NCBI GenBank assembly: GCA_024280995.1
Contig: JAMXLM010000040.1
Coordinates: 1 to 64,000, forward strand
From: Candidatus Dormiibacterota bacterium
Lineage (GTDB): Bacteria; Chloroflexota; Dormibacteria; Dormibacterales; Dormibacteraceae
DNA: 64,000 nt
Direction: 5' to 3'
Below, piece by piece: positions 1 through 9,282 of the stretch. The translations under genes and the position numbers were made by a program. The notes beneath the pieces are model-generated. The model saw only the letters and a program-made list of their open reading frames with translations, did no database searches and was not told where the DNA came from. Every line of letters starts with the position of its first letter. The first letter of the stretch is position 1.

Positions 1-2
1 TT

Positions 3-974
3 CGCGGTGAGGAGCCGAACGGCGCGGTCCTGCTGGTCGGGCGCGAAGGCGGCCCGGAGGAGCGACTCGTCCCCGAGGCCGGCTTCGACCTGGAGACGGT
101 GCGCATTCGAGGCCTCGACCGCGACGCCCCATGGAAGAACGTCGCGTTGCCCTATCTCATCCCGACAGCGCTTCTGGCGGGGCTTCGGATCGTCGATCGA
201 TTTCGCCCCGACGTGGTCCTCGGCATGGGCGGCTACGTGATGGCGCCCGCGGTCGCGGCCGCGCGAGCGCGGCACATTCCTTATGTGCTTCATGAGAAGG
301 ATGTGCGCCCAGGCCTCGCGACCCGCTACTTCGCGCGCGGTGCGGCGGCCATCTGCACGACCCTGCCCGGGACCGAGACGCGTTTGAAAGGCGCGCGGAT
401 CGTGCGCACGGGCGTGCCCTTGCGCAACGGCTTCGACCGGCGCACCCCCGCGGCGCCGGCCCGGCGCGTCTTGATCACCGGCGGCAGCCAGGGCTCACGC
501 CGGCTCAACGAGGCGACGTGGTCGGCGCTCGGCGCGCTGTGCGATCGATTCGAAGAGGTGATTCACGTTGCCGGCGCGCAGGGGGCGGACGGCGTAACCC
601 GGCATGGACGCGAGCGTTACACCGGCCTGGCGTTCGCTGACGAGATGCCGGCGCTCATGGCGCGCGCCGACCTGATCGTCAGTCGTGCGGGCGTGAGCAC
701 GATCGCCGAAGCCACCGCCGTCGGCTTGCCGATGGTCCTGGTCCCGGGCACCTTCGGCGGCGGGCACCAGGTGGAGAACGCGCGCGCGATGGTCGACGCC
801 GGCGCCGCGGTGAGCATCGCGGACGGCGAGCTGACGGGGACGAAGCTTCTCGAGACTCTCGGCGGTCTCGACGCCCGGCGTCTCGAATCCATGGCCAGGG
901 CGTCCGCCGGTATCGGCGTGCGCGATGCCTCGCAGCGCGTTCTAGCTGTGCTGCGCAAAGTCGTTAGGACATGA
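3..974 (+). CDS. murG: UDP-GlcNAc:lipid I transferase MurG, 5' end outside window
   Basis: MurG adds GlcNAc from UDP-GlcNAc to undecaprenyl-PP-MurNAc-pentapeptide (lipid I) on the inner face of the membrane, giving lipid II. The reading frame is open from base 3, so the N-terminus with its first glycine loop lies upstream. Visible family signatures are GMGGYV, then HEKDVRPGLA (HEQN-type in most relatives), GGSQG at the start of the C-terminal Rossmann domain, and the UDP-GlcNAc loop GGGHQVENA. The stop overlaps the murC start as ATGA, so the two are translationally coupled in the dcw order murG-murC-murB-ddl-ftsQ. Confidence 0.96.
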   Translation, partial: RGEEPNGAVLLVGREGGPEERLVPEAGFDLETVRIRGLDRDAPWKNVALPYLIPTALLAGLRIVDRFRPDVVLGMGGYVMAPAVAAARARHIPYVLHEKDVRPGLATRYFARGAAAICTTLPGTETRLKGARIVRTGVPLRNGFDRRTPAAPARRVLITGGSQGSRRLNEATWSALGALCDRFEEVIHVAGAQGADGVTRHGRERYTGLAFADEMPALMARADLIVSRAGVSTIAEATAVGLPMVLVPGTFGGGHQVENARAMVDAGAAVSIADGELTGTKLLETLGGLDARRLESMARASAGIGVRDASQRVLAVLRKVVRT

Positions 975-2263
975 GAGTCCACCTGATGGGCGCCGGCGGC
1001 GCCGGTGTCTCGGCACTGGCGCGAGTCTTCCTCGCCCGCGGCGACGACGTCAGCGGATGCGACCTCAAAGAGTCGGATACGACCGCCGAGCTCGAGGAGG
1101 CGGGCGTCGAGATCGCCATGGGGCACGACCCTGAGCACGTCCTCGGCAAGGACCTCCTCGTCTACAGCGGCGCGATCAAGCGCTCGCCTGAGCTGGAGGC
1201 CGCGCGCGCGATGGGCGTCAAGACGCTGAGCCGGGCGGAGATGCTGGCCCAGCTCATCAACGAGACCGACTCCATCGCGGTCGCCGGGACCGCTGGCAAG
1301 ACGACCGTGACCCACATGCTCGGTCACATCCTCGTCACCGCCGGATACGACCCGACCGTGCTCGTCGGCGACGGTTCGAGCGCGCGGGCCGGCAGGTCCG
1401 ACTGGCTGGTGGCGGAAACCGACGAGTCGGACGGAACGCTCACGCTGCATCATCCGCAGCGCGCGATCGTCACCAACATCGAGCTCGACCATCCCGACCA
1501 CTTCCGCGACGTGAGCGCCGTGCGCGATCTGTTCCAGTGGTTCATCGAAGGCCTGCCCGCCAACGGCGTCGCGGTCCTGGGTGCTGACGACGACCTGGCG
1601 CGCGAGCTGAACCCGAAGGCGCGCAAAGTGACGTACGGGTTCCGCCACGGCGCCACCTACCGCTGCGAGCCTGAGCGCCCGTTTCCGATCTACCGCGGCA
1701 CCGAGGTGCTCGGCCACATCGACCTGCGGCAGCCTGGCCGGCACAACATCCAGAACGCGACGGGGGCGGCTGCCATGGCGCTCGAGCTCGGTGTGGGCTT
1801 CGCCGATGTGGCCGGCGCCCTCCACACGTTTCCCGGCGCACACCGGCGAATGGAGTTCCTCGGCGTCTACCAGGGCGCGGCCGTCTACGACGACTACGCT
1901 CACCATCCGACCAAGGTCCGCGCGACCATCTCAGCGGCGCGCGAGCTGCGCCACCGCAGGCTGATCGTGGTCTTCCAGCCGCATCGTTACTCGCGCCTGA
2001 GCGCCCTCATGCACGACTTCGCGCGCGCATTCGGCGGCGCCGACCGCGTCTACATCCTTGACGTCTACAGCGCGGGCGAGGACAACGTGTCCGGAGTCCG
2101 CGCGGACGACCTCGCGCACCAGGTGCCGCACGGTATCTACGTCGGCAGCTTCGAGAAGGCCAAAGAGGCGCTCTCCGAGATCGTCGGTCCGGACGACCTC
2201 GTCCTGTTGATGGGCGCGGGGGACATCAAGAAGCTGGGCGATGAGCTGGCGCACACGCTCTAG
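971..2263 (+). CDS. murC: UDP-N-acetylmuramate--L-alanine ligase MurC
   Basis: ATP-dependent ligase that adds L-Ala to UDP-MurNAc, the first step of the stem peptide. 430 residues, slightly short for the family. The N-terminal Rossmann glycine motif GAGGAGVSA is at residues 7-15, the P-loop GTAGKTT at 106-112, and the C-terminal ligase domain carries YDDYAHHP. The usual P-loop form in MurC is GTHGKTT, so His is replaced by Ala here while the Gly-Lys-Thr core is intact. Starts inside the murG stop (ATGA); its 3' end overlaps murB by 23 nt. Confidence 0.97.
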   Translation: MRVHLMGAGGAGVSALARVFLARGDDVSGCDLKESDTTAELEEAGVEIAMGHDPEHVLGKDLLVYSGAIKRSPELEAARAMGVKTLSRAEMLAQLINETDSIAVAGTAGKTTVTHMLGHILVTAGYDPTVLVGDGSSARAGRSDWLVAETDESDGTLTLHHPQRAIVTNIELDHPDHFRDVSAVRDLFQWFIEGLPANGVAVLGADDDLARELNPKARKVTYGFRHGATYRCEPERPFPIYRGTEVLGHIDLRQPGRHNIQNATGAAAMALELGVGFADVAGALHTFPGAHRRMEFLGVYQGAAVYDDYAHHPTKVRATISAARELRHRRLIVVFQPHRYSRLSALMHDFARAFGGADRVYILDVYSAGEDNVSGVRADDLAHQVPHGIYVGSFEKAKEALSEIVGPDDLVLLMGAGDIKKLGDELAHTL

Positions 2264-3158
2264 CCTCGCGTGGCTTCGAGGCCTTCCCGGTGTGAGGGAA
2301 GGCGAGCCGCTGGCATCGCGGACCTCGTTCGGGATCGGCGGGCCGGCCGAGTTCTTCCTCGAGCTGGGACGCCCCGACGCGATCGAGGCCGCGATCGAGG
2401 GCTGCTGCCGGCGCGGCATTCCTTATCTATTGCTCGGCGCCGGCACCAACCTGCTCATCGCGGACAAGGGCGTCGAGGGGCTGGTGGTCCGCGTCGTCAA
2501 CCGGGAGCACACCATCGACGGCACCCGGGTCCGGGCCGGAGCGGGGCTGAAGATGATGCGTCTCGCCCGCATCGTCGCGGACGCCAACCTGCGTGGCTTC
2601 GAGTTCGCGATCGGCGTCCCCGGCACCGTAGGCGGCGCCGTCTACCAGGATGCGGGGTGCTGGGGGAAGGAGCTGCGCGAGGTGCTGGTCGAGGCCGAAG
2701 GGTTCGTACCGGGCGCCGGCAGGCAGAGATGGACGCCGGCGGACCTCGACCTCGGCTACCGCACCTCGGCGCTCCGAGGCGGGGCGCTCAAGGGCGCACT
2801 CGTTGTCTCGGTCACCGTGCAGCTCCAGCGCGGCGACGGCGAGGAGGCGAAGGAGCTCATGGCCAAGCTCACGCGCGAACGAAACGAGTCCCAGCCGATC
2901 AAGACGAAGAACTGCGGGAGCGTTTTCAAGAACCCGGCAGGCGACTCGGCCGGGCGGCTCGTGCAGGCGGCAGGCCTGAAGGGCGCGCGCGAAGGCGCGG
3001 CAGTCGTCTCGACGCTGCACGGCAACTTCATCGTCAACGAGGGCGGGGCGACGGCCGCCGACGTGCGAAAGCTGATCGAGCACGTGATGGCCGAGGTCAA
3101 GCGCCGCTTCGGCGCCCAGCTCGAACCCGAGGTCGAGATGGTCGGGCGGTGGAGGTGA
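2241..3158 (+). CDS. murB: UDP-N-acetylenolpyruvoylglucosamine reductase MurB
   Basis: FAD/NADPH enzyme reducing enolpyruvyl-UDP-GlcNAc to UDP-MurNAc. 305 residues. The FAD-binding motif GAGTNLL is at 66-72, VPGTVGGAVYQDAG at 127-139, and the proton-donor serine sits in CGSVFKNP (Ser227). A C-terminal LEPEVEMVG supplies the usual late glutamate. The start codon lies 23 nt inside murC and a second ATG is not needed to preserve the FAD fold. Its place between murC and ddl is the order seen in many Gram-positive dcw clusters. Confidence 0.96.
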   Translation: MSWRTRSSLAWLRGLPGVREGEPLASRTSFGIGGPAEFFLELGRPDAIEAAIEGCCRRGIPYLLLGAGTNLLIADKGVEGLVVRVVNREHTIDGTRVRAGAGLKMMRLARIVADANLRGFEFAIGVPGTVGGAVYQDAGCWGKELREVLVEAEGFVPGAGRQRWTPADLDLGYRTSALRGGALKGALVVSVTVQLQRGDGEEAKELMAKLTRERNESQPIKTKNCGSVFKNPAGDSAGRLVQAAGLKGAREGAAVVSTLHGNFIVNEGGATAADVRKLIEHVMAEVKRRFGAQLEPEVEMVGRWR

Positions 3159-3162
3159 CCCC

Positions 3163-4116
3163 GTGAAGCTCGCGGTCCTTAGAGGGGGGAAGTCGGCGGA
3201 GCGCGAGGTCTCGCTGCGTTCGGGCGCGAATGTCGCGAAGGCGCTCCGCGCCCGCGGTCACGATGTCACCGAAGTCGATCTGGACGGGAATACCTGGGAC
3301 TTCCTGCGCGACGGCGGGTTCGACTGCGTCTTCAACGCGCTGCACGGACGCCTGGGCGAGGACGGGACGGTGCAGGGGATGCTCGAGCTGCTCGGGGTGC
3401 CGTACACCGGGTCGGGCGTGCTGGCCTCCGCGCTCTGCATGGACAAGTCACGGGCGGGAAGGCTCATGGAGGGCGTCGGGCTGAACGTGCCCGAGTTCGA
3501 GGAGCTGGAGGCCAAAGAGGGCGTCGCCGCCGGTGTGGTCGAGCGCCTGGTGGCGAAGTTCACGCTCCCCCTGGTGGTGAAGCCGGTCCGCGAAGGCTCG
3601 ACGATCGGTCTGACCATCGCCAGGGATGAGGATGCCGTGGCGAGCGGGCTCGTCCTCGCCGGCCGCTACGACCGCCGTGTGCTGGTGCAGCGACTGGCCG
3701 TCGGCACGGAGATCACCGTCGGGGTGCTGGCGACGCCCGACCTCAAGGTGCTCCCGACCCTGGAGATCGTGAGCGAGAACCCGGTCTACGACTACGACGC
3801 GAAATACACCGCCGGGCGCTCACACCACATCATCCCGGCGCGCATTCCGGAGGCTGCTCGACACAACGCAGCGGATGCGGCGGCGCGCGCATTCAGTGAG
3901 CTCGGCTGCTCGGGAATGGCGCGGGTGGACATGATCGTCGACGCCGCGGGTACGCCGTGGGTGCTCGAGGTCAACACCGTCCCCGGTCTGACCGAGCTGT
4001 CACTTCTTCCGGACGCCGCCCGCGCGGACGGCATCGAGTTCGACGAGCTTTGTGAGCGCCTGATCGAGCACGCGGTCGGCCGTCATCATCACCACGTCGG
4101 GCCGGCGGCCATATGA
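3163..4116 (+). CDS. ddl: D-alanine--D-alanine ligase
   Basis: ATP-grasp ligase making D-Ala-D-Ala for the peptidoglycan stem. 317 residues, typical length. Signatures: GGKSAEREVS at 8-17, HGRLGEDG before the central domain, the ATP-grasp lysine region LPLVVKPVREGSTIG, and the metal-binding EVNTVPGLT near the end. The GTG start lies 4 nt after the murB stop. The C-terminus ends in a His-rich tail (four consecutive His), an oddity not required by the fold. The stop overlaps the ftsQ start as ATGA. Confidence 0.96.
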   Translation: MKLAVLRGGKSAEREVSLRSGANVAKALRARGHDVTEVDLDGNTWDFLRDGGFDCVFNALHGRLGEDGTVQGMLELLGVPYTGSGVLASALCMDKSRAGRLMEGVGLNVPEFEELEAKEGVAAGVVERLVAKFTLPLVVKPVREGSTIGLTIARDEDAVASGLVLAGRYDRRVLVQRLAVGTEITVGVLATPDLKVLPTLEIVSENPVYDYDAKYTAGRSHHIIPARIPEAARHNAADAAARAFSELGCSGMARVDMIVDAAGTPWVLEVNTVPGLTELSLLPDAARADGIEFDELCERLIEHAVGRHHHHVGPAAI

Positions 4117-5051
4117 AGTTTCGCCGCCGCAGCTCACGCCTTCCAAAAGTGCCGTGGCCAAACGGCATCGAGCGCACCGAACCGCTGCGCGGCCAGCTGT
4201 GGACACGGTCAGAGAAATCGCTCAAGCCACCCGACGTGCATTGGGGCTGGCGCGCGCTGGCCGTCGCGGCGGCCGGCCTCGAGGTCGCGCTCCTGGTCTG
4301 GCTGTGGTTCGGGCCTGCGTTCGCGCTGCACAGCGTCGACATCACCGGCTCTCGTCACCTCACGGCGAGCCAGATCGAGGCGGCTGCCGGGATATCCGGC
4401 AACGGCTCGGTGGTCTCGATCGACGGCGAGTCCGCGCGCAGCCGGCTGCTCGGCCAGGTCTGGATCCGCAGCGCGACGGTCGAGCCGGAGCTGCCCGGCA
4501 CGGTGGTGATCCAGATCAGTGAGTGGTCGCCGGTCGCCGCCTATCACGCAGGCCCGTCGACCAGGCTGTTTCTGCTGTCGAGCCAGGCCGTCGTGTTGGG
4601 TCCGACGCCGAGCTCGGGTGGACTGGTCGACATCCAGGGCCCCGCGGGCGCGGATCCGCGCGTCGGCGCACGGCCGCTCGACCCCGAGCTCCTGACGGCC
4701 CTTGTCAACATCCAGCGCGGCTTTCCGACGCTGCTCGGCCAGGACGTGGCCGGATTCGTCTTCGACTCGTGCGGCAACCTCACGCTCATCGCCAAACGCG
4801 GCTGGAAGGTTTACTTTGGCCGCGTGCTGACGCCTGAGGAGTTCGCCAGCCTGCGCGACAAGCTGACCGCTCTCAAGGCGATCGCGGGCGACGGCGTGAA
4901 CTACGCGTCGCCCGATCTCCTGTACGTCAACGTCATGAACCCGTCCGAGCCCGCGGTCGGGCTCAAGTCACGACAGCCGGTGCCGCCCTCGCCGTCGCCC
5001 GGGGCAACCCCGGCGCCGTCTCCGACCCCGACCCCGAACCCTTGCAAGTAA
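4113..5051 (+). CDS. ftsQ: Cell division protein FtsQ/DivIB
   Basis: Bitopic divisome protein that bridges early and late division proteins (FtsB/FtsL partners). About 45 cytoplasmic basic residues are followed by one membrane helix at about 46-68, then a POTRA domain starting at FALHSVDITGSRHL (about 70-140) and the FtsQ beta domain. The last 25 residues are a Pro/Ser/Thr-rich extracytoplasmic tail. ATGA overlap with ddl. Identification rests on topology, POTRA pattern and dcw position, as FtsQ sequences diverge quickly. Confidence 0.9.
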   Translation: MKFRRRSSRLPKVPWPNGIERTEPLRGQLWTRSEKSLKPPDVHWGWRALAVAAAGLEVALLVWLWFGPAFALHSVDITGSRHLTASQIEAAAGISGNGSVVSIDGESARSRLLGQVWIRSATVEPELPGTVVIQISEWSPVAAYHAGPSTRLFLLSSQAVVLGPTPSSGGLVDIQGPAGADPRVGARPLDPELLTALVNIQRGFPTLLGQDVAGFVFDSCGNLTLIAKRGWKVYFGRVLTPEEFASLRDKLTALKAIAGDGVNYASPDLLYVNVMNPSEPAVGLKSRQPVPPSPSPGATPAPSPTPTPNPCK

Positions 5052-5374
5052 TCGTCGTCGCGATCCTGTTCGCGATCCTCGGCGTGGTCCTGGGACTGCT
5101 GTCGCCGGTGACCATTCCGATCAGTTACGCGCGCTACACCGCGGTGGCTCTGCTCGCCGCCCTCGACTCGATCTTCGGCGCCTTCAAGGCCTACATCGCA
5201 GGCACATTCGAGCCGCGGGTGTTCTTCACCGGCCTGGTCACGAACACGCTGCTGGCGGGCGGGCTCACCTACTTCGGCGACAAGCTCGGGGTCGATCTTT
5301 CGATCGCTGCCATCGTTGCCTTCGGCGTCCGGATCTTCAACAACCTCGGGGCGATCCGACGGCACTACATCTAG
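5042..5374 (+). CDS. sbp: Small basic protein (Sbp, DUF1290 family)
   Basis: 110-residue integral membrane protein with three hydrophobic segments, matching the small basic protein family found beside ftsQ/divIB in Gram-positive dcw clusters. The region TIPISYARYTAVALLAALDS and the ending FNNLGAIRRHYI are typical. Biochemical role unknown; membership in the division cluster suggests an envelope or divisome role. The TTG start overlaps the ftsQ end by 10 nt. The following 64 nt hold no clear signal apart from a weak AAGCAG/CTGCTT hairpin at 5393-5415. Confidence 0.85.
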   Translation: MQVIVVAILFAILGVVLGLLSPVTIPISYARYTAVALLAALDSIFGAFKAYIAGTFEPRVFFTGLVTNTLLAGGLTYFGDKLGVDLSIAAIVAFGVRIFNNLGAIRRHYI

Positions 5375-5438
5375 GGCCTAAATAGCGGCGTTAAGCAGGG
5401 ATCAATTGACTGCTTGATGGCGCAAAATCCTCGCGCCG

Positions 5439-6272
5439 ATGGCAACCCCTCCACAGATCTCACCGGACGGGCACTACTGGTGGGACGGCCATGCCTGGCA
5501 GCCCATCCAGCCGCCCGTTCAGCAGCCCGTCGCGCCGGTCTCGGCTCCCTCCCTCGCGCAGGCACCCGCGGCGGAAGCCCCGCCTTCATGGCTTGCGGTT
5601 CAACCGCAGGCGCCCGCGCCGCAAGCTCCCGTCTACCCCGAGCCCGCATACCAGCAGCCTGTCTACGAGCAGGCGCCGTTGCCCCCTCCCGCCTGGGCGA
5701 CCCCCTCGCCGCGCTCGAACCGTATGTGGATCTACATGACGGGGCTTCTGATGATCGCTTTGATCGCGATCGGCGGCGTCTACGGCTATAACACCCTGCG
5801 TTCTGCGAACGACACCGCGAACGTGCAGACCACGCCCTCGCCGATCATCTCCGACTACGAGCGGGCCAACCGCTTCCTCAACGTCGACCTGGGCCCGGCT
5901 CTGGTCGAGACGGATCAGGCGCTGCCGGCCGTGCAGAAGAACTGCACGTCGAGCCTTCCGCCCCCGTGCAAGGACGCTCTGATCACGCTCAACAACGCGA
6001 TGATCGATCTCGGCAAGGCGATGCAGACCTATCAGAACGACATACCGGTGTGCATCGGGCGCGAGGTGGACCAGTTCAAGAACGACTGGGAGGGGATGGA
6101 GCAAGGCCTGTCGTCGGCGATCGCCGGCTTCAACAGCAACAACCGGGAGCAGATCCTCGAAGGGCTGCAGCGTTTCGGGTCTCTGGCCCAGTTCATCACC
6201 CCGGACGTCAACCGGATCAACGCCGCCCAGAAGACCTGCTCGCAGGTCCTGCCGCCCGTCGTCTCGAACTGA
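5439..6272 (+). CDS. Proline-rich single-pass membrane protein of unknown function
   Basis: 277 residues. Residues 8-20 (SPDGHYWWDGHAW) resemble the short aromatic motif of DUF2510-type surface proteins. A Pro/Gln/Ala-rich linker follows to about residue 93, then one membrane helix at about 97-117 and an extracytoplasmic helical domain with two cysteine pairs (CTSSLPPPC and later single cysteines). It sits between sbp and ftsA inside the division block, so a cell-envelope role is plausible, but I do not recognise the family and assign no function. Confidence 0.75.
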   Translation: MATPPQISPDGHYWWDGHAWQPIQPPVQQPVAPVSAPSLAQAPAAEAPPSWLAVQPQAPAPQAPVYPEPAYQQPVYEQAPLPPPAWATPSPRSNRMWIYMTGLLMIALIAIGGVYGYNTLRSANDTANVQTTPSPIISDYERANRFLNVDLGPALVETDQALPAVQKNCTSSLPPPCKDALITLNNAMIDLGKAMQTYQNDIPVCIGREVDQFKNDWEGMEQGLSSAIAGFNSNNREQILEGLQRFGSLAQFITPDVNRINAAQKTCSQVLPPVVSN

Positions 6273-6364
6273 GCGCCCCGGCGGCTGCGCGCTCTAACCA
6301 CAAGGCCTAGAGAAAAACTCGGCCCGGCCCACAAAATCTGGTCCCGCAAAGGGCCGGTACTCGA

Positions 6365-6370
6365 TATAAT
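6365..6370 (+). promoter_or_regulatory. -10 promoter box upstream of ftsA
   Basis: Perfect TATAAT, 60 nt before ftsA, in the 157-nt gap after the preceding gene. No good -35 is visible 16-18 nt upstream. A 7-bp inverted repeat, CCGGCCC at 6324-6330 and GGGCCGG at 6351-6357, lies just before it and could be a weak terminator stem or an operator. The ftsA Shine-Dalgarno AGGAGG is at 6409-6414. Confidence 0.6.
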
Positions 6371-6429
6371 CCCGGCAACCCGCCCTACATCCAGTATCCC
6401 GTCGTTCCAGGAGGCGTCTCAGCACCGTT

Positions 6430-7659
6430 TTGCCAAGGCGGAAGAAAACCGTCGGTCTCGACCTGGGCACGTCCCGGGTCGCCGTCGTCATCGCGGAGTC
6501 TGACGACCCGGACACACCCGTGACGATCCTCGGCGTGGGCGAGAGCCCATCCGACGGGCTGCGCAAAGGCGTGGTGGTCAACCTCGACAAGACGATCGCC
6601 GCCATCCAGGCAGCGACCGTGGCGGCGGAGCGCATGGCCGGCCACCGGATCGAGTCGGTCGTCGTCTCCCTCGGCGGCACCCATCTCTGGAGCCAGAACT
6701 CGACGGGCGTCGTCGCCGTCGCTCATCCCGACCACGAGATCAGCGACGACGACGTGCATCGCGTCGTCGAGGCCAGCCGCGCGGTCAGCGTGGCGAGCGA
6801 CCGCCAGGTCATCCACGTCATCCCTCGCGCCTACACCGTCGACGGTCAGGACGGCGTGCGCGACGCGGTCGGCATGACCGGCCACCGGCTGGAGGTCGAG
6901 ACCAACATCATCACCGGCGCCCAGACTGCGGTCCAGAACGTCATCAAGTGCGTGCACGGCGCCGGCTTCGACGTCGAAGACGTCGTCTGCGCGGGCCTTG
7001 CGGCCGGAGCGGGCGTGCTGACTCCACAGGAGATCGAGCTGGGCGTCTGCCTCGTCGAGATCGGCGCGGGCACGACAAACGTAGTCGTCTACAACGACGG
7101 GAGCGCGCGCCACCTCGCCGTGCTGCCGGTCGGCGGAAACCACGTCACGAGCGACATCGCGATCGGCTTGCGCACGACGCTTGACGAGGCCGAGGGGCTG
7201 AAGCTCAATTACGGCCACGCCCTGCCGGACGTCATCGACCACGGAGAGAAGGTCGAGGTCCGGCAGGTCGGCGGCGACCGCATCCAGGCGCTTCCGCGCC
7301 GGTTCCTGGCCGAGATCATCGGCCCGCGCATGCTCGAGATCTTCCAGCTCGCGCGCGAGGAGGTGCGGAAGAGCGGCTTCGAGTCGCGGCTGCCCGCCGG
7401 AGTCGTCGTTTCGGGAGGCGGATCGAGGCTCATGGGCACGATGGACTCGGCGCAGTCGGTGTTCAACACCGCCTCGCGTCTGGGTCAGCCGATCGCGCTC
7501 GCGGGGCTCGCCGACAAGGCGCACGGCCCATCGTTCGCCGTGGGCTCAGGGCTGGTGAAGTGGGGGGCGCAGGACCGTGGACACACGACCACGCGTCAGC
7601 CGGTCACCTTCGGCAACACGTATCAAAAAACAGTGAGGTGGCTGCGAGATTTTTTCTAG
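6430..7659 (+). CDS. ftsA: Cell division protein FtsA
   Basis: Actin-fold ATPase that tethers FtsZ to the membrane. 409 residues. Phosphate-1 motif VGLDLGTSRVAVV at 8-20, the 1C domain after that, IGAGTTNVVVY (phosphate-2) and VVVSGGGSRL (adenosine motif). The C-terminal KTVRWLRDFF is a membrane-targeting amphipathic helix, the expected FtsA anchor. The TTG start follows AGGAGG by 15 nt. ftsZ begins 31 nt downstream, so the two are presumably co-transcribed. Confidence 0.95.
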   Translation: MPRRKKTVGLDLGTSRVAVVIAESDDPDTPVTILGVGESPSDGLRKGVVVNLDKTIAAIQAATVAAERMAGHRIESVVVSLGGTHLWSQNSTGVVAVAHPDHEISDDDVHRVVEASRAVSVASDRQVIHVIPRAYTVDGQDGVRDAVGMTGHRLEVETNIITGAQTAVQNVIKCVHGAGFDVEDVVCAGLAAGAGVLTPQEIELGVCLVEIGAGTTNVVVYNDGSARHLAVLPVGGNHVTSDIAIGLRTTLDEAEGLKLNYGHALPDVIDHGEKVEVRQVGGDRIQALPRRFLAEIIGPRMLEIFQLAREEVRKSGFESRLPAGVVVSGGGSRLMGTMDSAQSVFNTASRLGQPIALAGLADKAHGPSFAVGSGLVKWGAQDRGHTTTRQPVTFGNTYQKTVRWLRDFF

Positions 7660-7690
7660 AGAACACACCAAAAACCAGCTCGAGCTCGCC

Positions 7691-8791
7691 ATGGCAAATC
7701 GAAAACCGAAGGAGGACCACCTGATCGTCATGAAAGAAAGCGAGTTGCACGAGGGGCGAGCACGGATCAAGGTCGTCGGCTGCGGCGGCGGCGGCGGCAA
7801 CGCCGTCAATCGCATGATCTCGAAGGCGCTCAAAGTCCAGTTCGTCGCCGTCAACACCGACAAGCAGGCGCTCGAGCGCTGCCAGGCCGACGTGAAGGTG
7901 CAGATCGGCAACAAGGCGACCCGCGGGCTCGGCGCCGGGGGAGACTGGACGCGTGGCCGCGACGCCGCGGACGAGTCACGAACCGAGCTTTCGGCGGTCG
8001 TGCAGGACTCGGACATGGTCTTCATCACGGCCGGCATGGGCGGCGGCACCGGAACCGGGTCGGCCGCGATCGTGGCCGAGCTGGCCAAGGAAGCCGGCGC
8101 GCTGACCATCGGGGTAGTGACACGGCCGTTCTCGTTCGAAGGCCGGATCCGCAACGACACGGCGGAGGAGGGCATCAAGTCGCTGCGCGGGCAGGTCGAC
8201 GCGCTGATCGTCATCCCGAACGACCGGCTCGCCCAGGTGGCCTCGTCCAAGACCACCCTGGAAGAGGCCTTCCGCATGGCCGACGACGTCCTGCGCCAGG
8301 GCGTGCAGGGCATCTCCGACCTGGTGACTCAGCCGGGCGTCATCAACCTCGACTTCGCCGACGTCAAGGCGATCATGGAGAACGCGGGCGAGGCGCTGAT
8401 GGGCATCGGCCACGGGGCCGGCGACTCGCGTGCCGAGGACGCCGCCAAGCAGGCCGTCTCCAGCCCGCTGCTCGAGACCTCTATCGATGGGGCCAAGGGC
8501 ATCCTGTTCAACATCACCGCGGGCAAGGACATCACCCTGCAGGAGGTCCAGAAGGCCGCGGAGATCGTGCGCCAGGCCGCCGACCCGGGCGCCAACATCA
8601 TCTTCGGCGTCGTCCGCGATGACACGATGGGCGGCGAGATCAAGATCACAGTCATCGCCACCGGCTTCACCGGCAAGACCCAGCAGGAAGCGAGGCAGGA
8701 ACCGGTGCGTCGTACCATCGAGCGACCCGAGTTCGGACGCGAAGAGCTCGGCGACATCAACATCCCGGCCTTCCTGCGCAACAGGATGTAG
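7691..8791 (+). CDS. ftsZ: Cell division protein FtsZ
   Basis: Tubulin-like GTPase forming the Z ring. 366 residues. Tubulin signature GGGTGTG at 117-123, T7-loop region NLDFADV near 220, and a conserved C-terminal peptide DINIPAFLRNRM that binds FtsA and other partners. About 22 N-terminal residues precede the first strand. The linker between the GTPase core and the C-terminal peptide is very short, about 25 residues (GKTQQEARQEPVRRTIERPE), shorter than in many bacteria. Confidence 0.98.
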   Translation: MANRKPKEDHLIVMKESELHEGRARIKVVGCGGGGGNAVNRMISKALKVQFVAVNTDKQALERCQADVKVQIGNKATRGLGAGGDWTRGRDAADESRTELSAVVQDSDMVFITAGMGGGTGTGSAAIVAELAKEAGALTIGVVTRPFSFEGRIRNDTAEEGIKSLRGQVDALIVIPNDRLAQVASSKTTLEEAFRMADDVLRQGVQGISDLVTQPGVINLDFADVKAIMENAGEALMGIGHGAGDSRAEDAAKQAVSSPLLETSIDGAKGILFNITAGKDITLQEVQKAAEIVRQAADPGANIIFGVVRDDTMGGEIKITVIATGFTGKTQQEARQEPVRRTIERPEFGREELGDINIPAFLRNRM

Positions 8792-8809
8792 CCGGCAAGA
8801 GGATTTCCA

Positions 8810-9271
8810 TTGCGTTGCCCGTACTGCGGTCACCACGACCTGAAGGTGGTCGATTCGCGCGACTCGGAGGTCGGCGAGGCGATCCGCCGGAGGCGCGAAT
8901 GCCTGCAGTGCGGGCAACGATTCACCACCTATGAGCGGATCGAGACCGTGCCGTTCTTCGTCACCAAGAAGGACGGGCGGCGCGAGGATTTCGACCCTCA
9001 GAAGCTTTTCAACGGCCTGAAGAAGGCGACCGAGAAGCGCGACATCTCGCCGGAGCGGCTGCGCGCGATCGTCGACGACATCGAGGCGGAGCTGCGGCGT
9101 TCGGGCCGCGTCGAGATCCCCAGTGGGGAGATCGGCGAGATGGTGATGGAGCGGCTGCGCGATCTCGACGAGGTGGCGTACATCCGCTTCGCGTCCGTCT
9201 ACCGGGAGTTCATGGACCTCCAGCAGGTGAAGCGGGAGATCGAGCAGGTATTGAGCTCTCGCCGCTCCTGA
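8810..9271 (+). CDS. nrdR: Transcriptional repressor NrdR
   Basis: Represses ribonucleotide reductase operons in response to (d)ATP. 153 residues. An N-terminal zinc ribbon uses C3, C6, C31 and C34 (CPYC and CLQC), followed by an ATP-cone domain from about residue 46 (VPFFVTKKDGRREDF). TTG start, with AAGAGGA at 8797-8803 as ribosome binding site. No NrdR box was recognised in this window, so its targets lie elsewhere. Confidence 0.96.
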   Translation: MRCPYCGHHDLKVVDSRDSEVGEAIRRRRECLQCGQRFTTYERIETVPFFVTKKDGRREDFDPQKLFNGLKKATEKRDISPERLRAIVDDIEAELRRSGRVEIPSGEIGEMVMERLRDLDEVAYIRFASVYREFMDLQQVKREIEQVLSSRRS

Positions 9272-9282
9272 TTCCTCGCCGT

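Noticed and set aside
617..1906. A 429-codon minus-strand open frame
   Set aside because: Antisense to murG and murC, both with intact catalytic motifs.
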